Shown here: in pieces, positions 1 to 5,389 of the stretch
How the letters are laid out: every line of letters begins with the position of its first letter
How positions within the stretch are numbered: the first letter of the stretch is position 1
Origin: Candidatus Adlerbacteria bacterium RIFCSPHIGHO2_02_FULL_54_18
GTDB taxonomy: Bacteria > Patescibacteriota > Minisyncoccia > Phycocordibacterales > SBAW01
Assembly (NCBI GenBank): GCA_001775445.1
Contig: MEWV01000015.1
Coordinates: 1-11,764, forward strand
Length of the DNA: 11,764 bases
Direction of reading: 5' to 3'
Made by a program: the position numbers and the translations under genes
The notes under the pieces: model-generated
Told to the model about the DNA's origin: nothing
What the model saw: only the letters and a program-made list of their open reading frames with translations
The model's database searches: none

Positions 1-1
1 A

Positions 2-358
2 GCAAAATCTTCATCTGCCCGAGCCGAGAGAAAGAATTGGGTCGAACCCCTGCGGAAATGGATTTTGGATTCAAAACGCGCGGGGTTTCTGGCAACCAGT
101 GAAAATCTCCACGAGATGCGAGATTTTCTTCGTTCCTTCGGAACGAACCCCGCGCTGAAAGACAAAACTATTTCGATCTCATTTTGCTCGCCCTCCGAAT
201 TCGCCCGCACCCGCAAGGCAGAACTCATTTCATCATCCTACATCGCGCCTTCGCCGCGCCCAGATTTTTCGCTTACTTCCGACCAAGTTTCATTTTGTGA
301 CCCTACGGGGAGTCGAACCCCGATTTACGCCGTGAGAGGGCGCTGTCCTAGCCATTAG
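2..358 (+). CDS. C-terminal end of a large serine recombinase, 5' end outside the window
   Basis: The frame is open from the first complete codon (base 2) to a TAG at 356-358, so this is the tail of a longer gene entering from the left. The 118 visible residues contain a segment 'NWVEPLRKWI' (residues 12-21), a helical stretch, and 'FLRSFGTNPAL' (residues 42-52). I recognise these as resembling the region after the zinc-ribbon and coiled-coil part of large serine recombinases common in CPR genomes. The catalytic resolvase domain is not visible. The last 20 or so codons (from about base 298) lie antisense over the tRNA-Glu gene, so the end of the protein is tRNA-derived. This suggests an integrase sitting next to its tRNA attachment site. 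The ATG at 65 could be taken as a start, but conserved sequence lies before it. The family call is from memory of related proteins and is moderately sure. Confidence 0.55.
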   Translation, partial: AKSSSARAERKNWVEPLRKWILDSKRAGFLATSENLHEMRDFLRSFGTNPALKDKTISISFCSPSEFARTRKAELISSSYIAPSPRPDFSLTSDQVSFCDPTGSRTPIYAVRGRCPSH

Positions 359-369
359 ACGATAGGGCC
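298..369 (-). tRNA. tRNA-Glu (anticodon CTC)
   Basis: On the minus strand the 72 bases fold as a full cloverleaf. The acceptor stem is GGCCCTA with TAGGGTC (one G-U pair). The D arm is GTCT/GGAC. The anticodon stem GCGCC/GGCGT closes the loop CTCTCAC, with anticodon CTC at loop positions 3-5 (reads GAG, Glu). The T arm is CGGGG-TTCGACT-CCCCG. The discriminator is A and no CCA follows, so a tRNA nucleotidyltransferase must add it. The 3' end abuts the recombinase tail, consistent with use as an integration site. Confidence 0.95.
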
Positions 370-385
370 CTCCTTCGCACAAAGC

Positions 386-404
386 TACGGCAGGGCAAGC
401 CGTA
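386..404. repeat. Small hairpin just upstream of tRNA-Glu
   Basis: TACGGC (386-391) and GCCGTA (399-404) pair around a 7-base loop. It lies 17 bases upstream of the tRNA-Glu 5' end, in its leader or promoter region. There is no T-run on either side, so a terminator is unlikely; its role is unknown. Confidence 0.4.
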
Positions 405-420
405 TCAGCACAATCTACAA

Positions 421-436
421 TATTTTGTACAAAATA
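421..436. repeat. Perfect 16-bp palindrome TATTTTGTACAAAATA
   Basis: The 16 bases are identical to their reverse complement, centred on TGTACA. The palindrome lies about 50 bp upstream of tRNA-Glu and overlaps the T-rich tail of the terminator for the upstream small gene. It could be a protein-binding dyad for tRNA-Glu transcription, or simply part of the terminator tail. Confidence 0.5.
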
Positions 437-461
437 AAAAGGCGCGGATTGCTCCACGCCT
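431..461 (-). terminator. Intrinsic terminator of the 116-aa orphan gene
   Basis: On the minus strand AGGCGTGGA and TCCGCGCCT form a 9-bp stem (one wobble pair) closed by a GCAA tetraloop, followed directly by TTTTTATTTT. It starts 23 bases after the stop codon of the gene ending at 485. It also insulates the downstream tRNA-Glu. Confidence 0.85.
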
Positions 462-484
462 ACCCTCTCCCGCCAAAAAAGCGG

Positions 485-835
485 CTAGAGGCCCGTCCTT
501 GCCGGCGCGCTGGTGCGCACGGGGCGCAACACGGCGGAACGCTCGACAGGATGGCGCTTGGGGCGATTCCTGCCGCGCATCTCGAAGAGGTAGTTGGCAA
601 TACGTTTGTATTGTGCGAAACATGCCGGAGGAACAATAAGCCCCCGATAGGCGTCGAGAATCGCCTGGTTGATATGCTTCTTTATAGACACTCCTTGCCG
701 GGGCGTCTTGGCGATGCTGTTGGCGATGGTTCGCACCCGCTTCGTTCTTGGAATGCAGATGGGGTCCTCCTTTATGGCGGCCGCGACCGCCAACTCGAGT
801 TCCCGGTCTGAAAACTGCTCAAAGAGTCGTGCCAT
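485..835 (-). CDS. Hypothetical protein, 116 aa, basic proline/arginine-rich tail
   Basis: I do not recognise this protein. From ATG at 835 it has 116 residues. Residues 1-85 or so look like an ordinary folded, mostly helical domain, starting MARLFEQFSDRELELAVAAA. The last 25-30 residues are rich in Arg, Pro and Ala and look disordered and basic, which could suit nucleic-acid binding. There is no signal peptide or membrane segment. The ATG at 835 was preferred over one 17 codons upstream because AGAGGGG sits about 6 bases before it. The gene has a candidate promoter at 876-905 and a strong terminator at 431-461, so it appears monocistronic. It sits between tRNA-Glu and a second orphan gene. 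That the gene is real is fairly sure; its function is unknown. Confidence 0.65.
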   Translation of the reverse strand: MARLFEQFSDRELELAVAAAIKEDPICIPRTKRVRTIANSIAKTPRQGVSIKKHINQAILDAYRGLIVPPACFAQYKRIANYLFEMRGRNRPKRHPVERSAVLRPVRTSAPARTGL

Positions 836-875
836 GCTGGCCCCTCTGTTTTGATGAATGTGGGTCTCCCCAAGC

Positions 876-905
876 CATTTACTCAAAAATATACAGATGA
901 GTCAA
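876..905 (-). promoter_or_regulatory. Candidate sigma-70-type promoter for the 116-aa orphan gene
   Basis: On the minus strand TTGACT (905-900) and TAAATG (881-876) are separated by 18 bases, about 40 bases before the start codon. The -35 is good and the -10 is weak. An inverted pair GTCAA (901-905) and TTGAC (916-920) surrounds the -35 and might be an operator. Confidence 0.4.
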
Positions 906-937
906 GTGCGGTTTTTTGACATCATGCAAGCGTTCCC

Positions 938-982
938 CGCGGTCGTCCGCGAAAGACAAAATAAAAGGCGTCGCCTTTTATT
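938..982. repeat. Two hairpin-forming inverted repeats in an intergenic stretch
   Basis: CGCGG (938-942) pairs with CCGCG (947-951) around TCGT. Bases 960-982 form an almost perfect dyad with 11-base arms around a single central T: AATAAAAGGCG, then CGCCTTTTATT. The second can fold on either strand as a short GC stem flanked by A- and T-runs and may be a weak bidirectional terminator. The 836-1042 stretch holds only these, the candidate promoter and the terminator at 989-1020; I see no gene in it. Confidence 0.5.
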
Positions 983-987
983 CCCAA

Positions 988-1020
988 GAAAAAAGCCCCG
1001 GACATTTTGCCGAGGCGGGG
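988..1020 (-). terminator. Intrinsic terminator of the 87-aa orphan gene
   Basis: On the minus strand CCCCG (1020-1016) pairs with CGGGG (1000-996) over a 15-base loop, directly followed by CTTTTTTC. It begins 23 bases after the TAG stop at 1043, the same stop-to-hairpin spacing as for the other orphan gene. Confidence 0.7.
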
Positions 1021-1042
1021 GATTGGTGGGGAGGGGCTGTGG

Positions 1043-1306
1043 CTACAAAAGCCACTGTAGTTGGCCGTCGCGCTCGACGACCGGTACTGCCGGTATTTTT
1101 GGCGCCGGCTCAAGCTCATGCGCCTCGCCCATAATCCGCATATGGATGCGGTGGGCGTTGCGGGCACGGAACCTTTGTTTTTTCAAAACGACTTCTTCGA
1201 AGTCATCCAGTGCGTCCTTTAATGTCCGCACCGGTTTGCGGGTCGGCGCGTATGCGCCGGAGACGAAACCGCGTCGACGCGGTATAGAAATTCTGGTCCG
1301 TGCCAT
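1043..1306 (-). CDS. Hypothetical protein, 87 aa, basic N-terminus
   Basis: I do not recognise this protein. From ATG at 1306 it encodes 87 residues. The first 27 or so are very basic (MARTRISIPRRR...). The middle, residues 28-58, is probably helical (LKDALDDFEEVVLKKQRFRARNA). The tail is proline-rich and ends VERDGQLQWLL. There is no signal peptide or membrane segment. The start is well supported: GGAGG lies 6 bases upstream, the only textbook Shine-Dalgarno in the window. A consensus promoter lies at 1376-1404 and a hairpin terminator at 988-1020, so it is a self-contained unit. Its N-terminal MAR and its set of signals resemble the neighbouring 116-aa gene, though the proteins are not obviously homologous. 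Confidence 0.7.
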   Translation of the reverse strand: MARTRISIPRRRGFVSGAYAPTRKPVRTLKDALDDFEEVVLKKQRFRARNAHRIHMRIMGEAHELEPAPKIPAVPVVERDGQLQWLL

Positions 1307-1310
1307 GCTC

Positions 1311-1350
1311 GCCTCCTTTTTTCGATGCGAAAAGTGGCGAGGGCCACGCG
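1311..1350 (-). promoter_or_regulatory. Structured 5' leader and Shine-Dalgarno of the 87-aa orphan gene
   Basis: The leader of about 60 bases can form GTGGC-CCTC-GCCAC followed by TTTT, a weak terminator-like hairpin. A competing pairing, GAGGG with CCCTC, uses the same CCCTC. GGAGG follows at 1311-1315, just before the ATG. Attenuation is possible but unproven. Confidence 0.3.
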
Positions 1351-1375
1351 TACTCACAAAGACCCTCTGCTCTTA

Positions 1376-1404
1376 ATTATACTCCTAAGCGAAGAGGTTG
1401 TCAA
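1376..1404 (-). promoter_or_regulatory. Consensus sigma-70 promoter inside the 3' end of yqeY
   Basis: On the minus strand TTGACA (1404-1399) and TATAAT (1381-1376) are both perfect consensus hexamers, 17 bases apart. The -35 is formed by the codons for Val-Asp-Asn near the end of yqeY, so the downstream 87-aa gene can be transcribed independently of yqeY. Confidence 0.85.
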
Positions 1405-1837
1405 CCACGGCTTTGACCGCTGTACCGTCGGCTTTGCCTTTTAGATCCTTCATCAGCATTCCCATCACTTTGTTGGCGCCGGTTTTGTCTGTCACCCCGA
1501 GTTCTGCCGCCTTGGCCTTGGCCGCAGCGACTATCTCCTCCTGCGACATCTGCGCAGGGAGCATGGTCTCGATGATTGTGAGCTCCGCCTTTTCTGCAAC
1601 AGCGAGCTCGGGGCGGCCGCCCTTCTCAAATTGCTCTATCGAGTCCTTGCGCTGCTTGGCCGCGCGGGTAATGAGCGTGAGCATCTCGTCTTCGTTTAAT
1701 TGTCCGTCGGGTCCTTTTCCTTTGGCAACCGCCTCGTTGGTCATGGCCGACAAAAGCCCGCGGATAACCGAAAGGCGCACCGCGTCTTTGGAACGCATGG
1801 CATCTTTCATTTGTTCTTTCAAATCTGCTTGAGTCAT
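1385..1837 (-). CDS. yqeY: GatB/YqeY domain protein
   Basis: This 150-residue protein matches the YqeY family along its whole length, the usual size. It opens with MTQADLKEQMKDAMRSKDAV, followed by 'RLSVIRGLLSAM', an acidic linker, 'AAKQRKDSIEQFEKGGRPELAVAEKAEL' split around residue 70, and the C-terminal 'MGMLMKDLKGKADGTAVKAVV'. The family resembles the tail domain of GatB/GatE amidotransferases that contacts tRNA. A stand-alone role in tRNA-dependent amidation is suspected but not firmly established. It is divergent from rmuC with only 14 bases between start codons. No Shine-Dalgarno precedes the ATG; a -10-like TAGCAT ends 6 bases upstream, so the mRNA may be leaderless. Its last codons contain the promoter of the next gene. 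Identity is sure; function is only partly known for the family. Confidence 0.93.
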   Translation of the reverse strand: MTQADLKEQMKDAMRSKDAVRLSVIRGLLSAMTNEAVAKGKGPDGQLNEDEMLTLITRAAKQRKDSIEQFEKGGRPELAVAEKAELTIIETMLPAQMSQEEIVAAAKAKAAELGVTDKTGANKVMGMLMKDLKGKADGTAVKAVVDNLFA

Positions 1838-1843
1838 GCAACA

Positions 1844-1853
1844 ATGCTAGCAT
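1844..1853. promoter_or_regulatory. Palindrome ATGCTAGCAT in the yqeY/rmuC divergent gap
   Basis: A perfect 10-bp palindrome overlaps the rmuC ATG and sits 6 bases from the yqeY ATG. It contains -10-like TAGCAT on the minus strand. With only 14 bases between start codons, both promoters must share this site or extend into the opposite coding region. Confidence 0.4.
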
Positions 1854-2850
1854 GGACTGGCTGGTGATTCTACTCGTTGTGGTAGTGTTGGGGAATGCCA
1901 CCACTATCTACCTGCTGTGGCAGCGCTCCCAAAAGGACGGCCTCCCGCCCCTGCCACCAGACACCTCCGGCTTCGTGCTGATGCAAAACCAAATAGAGCA
2001 GCTCACCCGCGCCGTTGACACCAAATTGCTTGAGGTGGTGCGGGGCGTCTCGGCCACGCAGGAGTCAACTAAGCAGGTCTTTGTTATCGCCGAGCAATTG
2101 AGTAATCTCGAAAAAGTCCTTAAAAATCAAAAACAGCGCGGCACCCTGGGCGAAGCGTCGCTCGAGCTCGTGATGAGCAACATTTTGCCGCCCGGCGCTT
2201 ACGCGATGCAATATGAGTTTCCCGGCGGTGACACGGTAGACGCCATTATCCGCACCAAAGAGGGGATTATCCCCGTGGATGCCAAGTTTCCCCTTGAAAA
2301 CTATTCCCGTTTGCGGGATGAAAAGGACGACACTCGCCGCGTAGAGTACGAAGAGGCGTTTAAAAAAGATCTCAAAAAGCGCATAGACGAGACGAGCAAG
2401 TATGTGCGCCCCAAAGACGGCACGCTTCCGTTTGCGTTTATGTATATCCCGGCCGAGGGTATCTACTACGACCTGCTCAACGACGGCGTCGGTGCGGTTA
2501 ATACCCGCACCCTGCTCGACTATGCACAAAACGAGTGCAAGGTGATTATTGTCTCGCCCACAACCTTTGCCGCCTACCTGCAGTCGGTTCTCTACGGGTT
2601 TAAGGCGTTTAAGATTGAGGAGCAGGCCAAGGACATCGCCAAAAATGTTGAGGCGCTTGGCCGGCACCTTAAGGCCTACGAGGACTACTACAAAAAGCTG
2701 GGTGCTTCGCTCTCGACTACTGTCAACCACTACAACGTCGGCTACAAGGAGCTCGGCAAAGTGGATAAAGATGTGTTGCGCATCACCGAGGAGTCGGTGG
2801 GGATAGAGGTGGGGGCGCTTGAGCGGCCACTGCTTGAAGAGCGGGATTAA
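1852..2850 (+). CDS. rmuC: DNA recombination protein RmuC
   Basis: This 332-residue protein is of the RmuC family. It has one N-terminal membrane helix (about residues 3-23), a coiled-coil stretch (about 40-95) and the RmuC nuclease-like core (about 95-315). The core shows the PD-(D/E)XK-type pattern: 'RGTLGE' (Glu101), 'DTVDAII' (Asp130) and 'PVDAKFPLE' (Asp143, Lys145). RmuC limits recombination at short inverted repeats in E. coli and is thought to be a membrane-tethered nuclease. The protein is somewhat shorter than the E. coli homologue, mainly in the coiled coil. No Shine-Dalgarno precedes the ATG. It is divergent from yqeY and is followed on the same strand by rplU, which has its own promoter. 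The family is sure; the biochemical activity is inferred. Confidence 0.93.
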   Translation: MDWLVILLVVVVLGNATTIYLLWQRSQKDGLPPLPPDTSGFVLMQNQIEQLTRAVDTKLLEVVRGVSATQESTKQVFVIAEQLSNLEKVLKNQKQRGTLGEASLELVMSNILPPGAYAMQYEFPGGDTVDAIIRTKEGIIPVDAKFPLENYSRLRDEKDDTRRVEYEEAFKKDLKKRIDETSKYVRPKDGTLPFAFMYIPAEGIYYDLLNDGVGAVNTRTLLDYAQNECKVIIVSPTTFAAYLQSVLYGFKAFKIEEQAKDIAKNVEALGRHLKAYEDYYKKLGASLSTTVNHYNVGYKELGKVDKDVLRITEESVGIEVGALERPLLEERD

Positions 2851-2862
2851 AAAAACAATTTC

Positions 2863-2891
2863 TTGCATAATTTTGGCTTTTGGGCTACTAT
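2863..2891 (+). promoter_or_regulatory. Promoter of rplU
   Basis: TTGCAT (2863-2868), a 17-base spacer and TACTAT (2886-2891). Transcription would start near 2898, giving a leader of about 22 bases before the rplU ATG. Confidence 0.65.
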
Positions 2892-2898
2892 GCGAGGC

Positions 2899-2917
2899 GA
2901 GCCAAGGGCTCATTTTT
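2899..2917 (+). promoter_or_regulatory. Leader hairpin directly before rplU
   Basis: GAGCC (2899-2903) and GGCTC (2907-2911) pair around AAG and are followed by ATTTTT, ending 2 bases before the ATG. It occupies the place where a Shine-Dalgarno would be. It may be an attenuator or a binding site for autoregulation by L21, but it is short. Confidence 0.4.
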
Positions 2918-2919
2918 GT

Positions 2920-3279
2920 ATGGCAACTACCAAAAAAACTAAAGAATTTGCAATAATCGAGACCGGTGGCAAGCAATATCTGGTTGCTGAAGGGGATGCG
3001 GTCAAGATAGAAAAGCTCAAGCCCGCCAAGGGCTCGAGTGCGGCGGCCTACAAAGTGGGGGATACTGTCGTGTTTGAAAATGTGCTGATCGTCGACAACG
3101 GGCTCGACACTACCATCGGGATGCCCTTTATAGAAGGTGCCAAGGTGTCAGCCGAAATCACCAAAATCTCCCGCGCCAAGAAAGTCGTGGTCATCAAATA
3201 CAAGGCGAAGTCCAACTATTTTAAAAAGAAGGGCCACCGTCAGCCGTTTTTTGAGGTCAAAATAACGAAACTCGCGTAA
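2920..3279 (+). CDS. rplU: 50S ribosomal protein L21 (bL21)
   Basis: 119 residues from ATG at 2920, slightly longer than the usual 100-105 because of a lysine-rich N-terminal extension (MATTKKTKE) and a short insertion near residues 28-38. The core begins 'FAIIETGGKQYLVAEGD' and ends with the L21 signature 'YKAKSNYFKKKGHRQPFFEVKI' (split here as KAKSNYF, KKKGHRQ, FFEVKI). L21 binds 23S rRNA in the large subunit and contacts L20. Earlier in-frame starts (such as TTG 2863) would fall on the promoter and were rejected. The usual partner rpmA is not adjacent but about 6.5 kb away on the other strand. A strong terminator follows. Confidence 0.96.
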   Translation: MATTKKTKEFAIIETGGKQYLVAEGDAVKIEKLKPAKGSSAAAYKVGDTVVFENVLIVDNGLDTTIGMPFIEGAKVSAEITKISRAKKVVVIKYKAKSNYFKKKGHRQPFFEVKITKLA

Positions 3280-3322
3280 AAAACAAAACGCCCACTCCTG
3301 CGAGTAGGGGTTTTGTTTTTTT
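3280..3322. terminator. Bidirectional intrinsic terminator between rplU and recR
   Basis: A 13-pair stem with two single-base bulges spans 3284-3315 (CAAAAC/GTTTTG, CCC/GGG, ACTC/GAGT, loop CTGC). TTTTTTT follows on the plus strand and a T-rich run (TTTTGTTTTTT) follows on the minus strand. It fits exactly between the two convergent stop codons and can serve both rplU and the dnaB-recR transcript. Confidence 0.9.
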
Positions 3323-3326
3323 AAGA

Positions 3327-3935
3327 TTAGTGGCGGTTGCCAAAGGCTTGCTCAATGGTGTCCGGATCGGCGTATTCTAATTCGCTGCCGGTGGATAGAC
3401 CGCGGCCGAGCGAGGAGATTTTTGGAGAGAAGCCGCCTGTCTGCGCGGGCAGGCGCAGCTTTTCCTGTATTATCTCGCGGGTGTGGTCACCTTCGGTGGT
3501 GGCGGAGAGTCCTAAGATTATCTCGGCAGGTCTCGCCTCCTCGGCGCAGCGCAGCAACTCCCGCAAGCGAATATGCTTTTCGGGCTCTTCGGCCGCAAGC
3601 GGGATTATGCCGCCGAGAACAAAATACAACCCTTTATAGTTGCTGCGCTCCACGTTGTCGATGTCGGCGTCCTTCTCCACCACAAAGAGCAGGGACTTCT
3701 CCCGATGTTCGTCTCCGCAGATAGGACAAAGCACACTTTTGCTTTCTTTAGTAAACCAGCGGTAGCACTTTTTGCACTGCGCGGTCTGCGTGCCGAGCGA
3801 GCGAATTTGCTCGCTAATGTCCTGACGCAGGGCGGGCGAAGAGGTCAAGAGATACTGCACAAAGCGGCGCGCCTGCCGCGGTCCGATTCCGGGGAACTTT
3901 TCAAACAGGGAGGTGAGACGGTCGATGGGGGACAT
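3327..3935 (-). CDS. recR: Recombination mediator protein RecR
   Basis: 202 residues, the normal RecR length. A helix-hairpin-helix motif lies at residues 14-20 (FPGIGPR). A zinc-binding cysteine set lies at 54/57 and 70/73 (CKKC, CPIC). A Toprim domain follows, about 81-175, with 'VVEKDAD', 'GLYFVLGGIIPL' and 'LSATTEGDHT'. The C-terminal 'GRGLSTGSELEYADPDTIEQAF' is split around residue 186 and matches the conserved RecR end. RecR works with RecO and RecF to load RecA on gapped DNA. It is downstream of dnaB with an 8-base gap and no Shine-Dalgarno, so it is probably co-transcribed and translationally coupled. No key residue is missing. Confidence 0.96.
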   Translation of the reverse strand: MSPIDRLTSLFEKFPGIGPRQARRFVQYLLTSSPALRQDISEQIRSLGTQTAQCKKCYRWFTKESKSVLCPICGDEHREKSLLFVVEKDADIDNVERSNYKGLYFVLGGIIPLAAEEPEKHIRLRELLRCAEEARPAEIILGLSATTEGDHTREIIQEKLRLPAQTGGFSPKISSLGRGLSTGSELEYADPDTIEQAFGNRH

Positions 3936-3943
3936 TTAAAAAT

Positions 3944-5326
3944 TTAAAAGTCGGATACCGGCGCGTCAAAGGCGCTCAAATCGGCCTTTTCGAGCGACTG
4001 AAAAGTGGTCCTTTTTTCGTCGAAGTAGAGCTCAATTTTTCCGACGGGGCCGTTACGATGCTTTTCTATCAGAATTTCGGCAATGTTGGGGCGCTCGCTC
4101 TCTTTGTTGGTCTTGTCGTCGCGGTGGATAAACATCACCACATCGGCATCCTGCTCGATTGAGCCGGAGTCGCGCAGGTCGGAGAGCCGTGGCTTGCCGC
4201 CGCGCTGCTCGACCGCGCGGGAGAGCTGGGAGAGCGCAAGCACCGGCACGTCGAGCTCGCGCGCGAGGTTTTTGAGCGAGCGGGAAATTTCGGTCACCTG
4301 CTGGACCATCGAGTCGCTGGCCCGTGCTCCTGTGGGCATCATAAGTTGGAGATAGTCGACCACAATGAGTCCGAGCCCATTCTCTTTTTTGAGGCGGCGC
4401 GCGACGGCGCGCATCTTGAGGATATGGTTGCCGGGCTGGTCGTCGATGTATATAGGGGCAGCCCCCAGCCGGCCGTATGCTTCGCGGATACGGTCCCAGT
4501 CGTCTTGGTCTTTGATGTTGCCGGTGCGCAGATTCCACGAGTTGACGTTGGCCTCGGCGGCCACCATGCGGTCGATGAGCTGCTGTGCCGCCATCTCGAG
4601 AGAAAAGATGCCCACCACGGTACCGTGTTTAATGGCGGTTTGCCGTGCAATGTCAAGCGCGAGCGAGGTCTTACCTACCGAAGGGCGCGCCGCGAGGATG
4701 ATAAGGTCGGACTTTTGCAGGCCAGCCAACATCACGTCGAGGTCTTTAAAGCCGGTGCGCACGCCGCGCATCTCGTCTTTATGCTCGTGTAGGTACTCAA
4801 GCCGCTCCCACGCGCCCTTGAGCGACTCGCCGAACGCGGTAAACTTTGCCATCGTCGGTGTCGAGGTCACTTCGTACACCCTCTTTTCTGCCTGCTCAAG
4901 CGTTTCTTCGAGCTCCTGACTCTCGTCGTAGCCGAGTTCTGCCACATACTCGCCAGCGTCTATCAAACTCCGGAGCATGTGCTTTTTTTGGACCTGGGCG
5001 GCGTAGTGGCGGGCGTTGCTGGCGGCAGGGACATCCGCTGCCAGTTCGGCAAGGTAGGTGATGCCGCCGACAGAGTCGAGCGCGCCCTGATCCTGCAGTT
5101 TGGAGCGCACGCTCTCGATGTCTATGGGCTCGTTTTTTTGGTAGAGTGCGAGCATTGCGCGATAGATGATGCGATGCTTTTCGGCATAAAAAGCGTCCGC
5201 CGTTATTACGTCGCTGCTCTCATTCATCCCCTCCGGGCGTATCATCAGAGCGCCAAGGAGCGCCCGCTCGGTTTCTAAAGTTTGCGGAGGCACGCGCAGC
5301 GCCTTGTCTTTTCTATCGCCAGCCAT
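3944..5326 (-). CDS. dnaB: Replicative DNA helicase DnaB
   Basis: 460 residues, full length for DnaB. The N-terminal domain (about 12-112) opens with 'PPQTLETERALLGALMI', then a linker and the RecA-like helicase domain (about 185-445). Walker A is at 213-221 (ARPSVGKTS), the catalytic Glu is in 'FSLEM' (Glu244), Walker B is 'LIVVDYLQLM' (320-329), and the late motifs are 'SDLRDSGSIEQDAD' (382-395) and 'EKHRNGP' (421-427) with the arginine finger. It unwinds DNA at the replication fork as a hexamer. There is no intein, although dnaB is a frequent intein host. It is the first gene of a dnaB-recR pair and lies 63 bases after cysS. No Shine-Dalgarno is present. Confidence 0.97.
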   Translation of the reverse strand: MAGDRKDKALRVPPQTLETERALLGALMIRPEGMNESSDVITADAFYAEKHRIIYRAMLALYQKNEPIDIESVRSKLQDQGALDSVGGITYLAELAADVPAASNARHYAAQVQKKHMLRSLIDAGEYVAELGYDESQELEETLEQAEKRVYEVTSTPTMAKFTAFGESLKGAWERLEYLHEHKDEMRGVRTGFKDLDVMLAGLQKSDLIILAARPSVGKTSLALDIARQTAIKHGTVVGIFSLEMAAQQLIDRMVAAEANVNSWNLRTGNIKDQDDWDRIREAYGRLGAAPIYIDDQPGNHILKMRAVARRLKKENGLGLIVVDYLQLMMPTGARASDSMVQQVTEISRSLKNLARELDVPVLALSQLSRAVEQRGGKPRLSDLRDSGSIEQDADVVMFIHRDDKTNKESERPNIAEILIEKHRNGPVGKIELYFDEKRTTFQSLEKADLSAFDAPVSDF

Positions 5327-5332
5327 ATCTCT

Positions 5333-5371
5333 AGAGTACCCCCAACGCTCTCCTGCGCCAATGTTGGGTAC
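5333..5371 (-). promoter_or_regulatory. Dyad and weak promoter-like region upstream of dnaB
   Basis: GTACCCCCAAC (5336-5346) and GTTGGGTAC (5363-5371) form a 9-bp imperfect inverted repeat (two extra bases in one arm). On the minus strand TTGGCG (5361-5356), 17 bases and TACTCT (5338-5333) fall within it, with 6 bases to the ATG. The hexamers are poor matches. The dyad could be an operator or an RNA hairpin after cysS. Confidence 0.3.
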
Positions 5372-5389
5372 AGGGGGATAAAAAGGGGA

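Noticed and set aside
41..50. GTCGAACCCC repeated at 41-50 and in the tRNA-Glu T arm (312-321), as a possible attachment repeat
   Set aside because: It is only 10 bases, it is the common T-arm consensus, and in the first place it encodes part of a conserved-looking recombinase segment. It is most likely coincidence.
44..90. Possible second tRNA at the left end (GTCGAACCCC and GGATTTTGGATTC look tRNA-like)
   Set aside because: No complete cloverleaf can be made: the T arm lacks a 5-bp stem and there is no acceptor pairing. The stretch is open coding sequence.
858..1376. Plus-strand open frame of 172 codons over the orphan-gene region
   Set aside because: It is antisense to the 87-aa gene that has promoter, Shine-Dalgarno and terminator. 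Its translation is rich in Arg, Ser and Cys, as in shadow frames.
2065..2976. Long minus-strand open frame of about 300 codons opposite rmuC
   Set aside because: It is antisense to a well-recognised RmuC gene and runs over the rplU promoter; its protein has no recognisable features. It is a by-product of GC-rich codon use.
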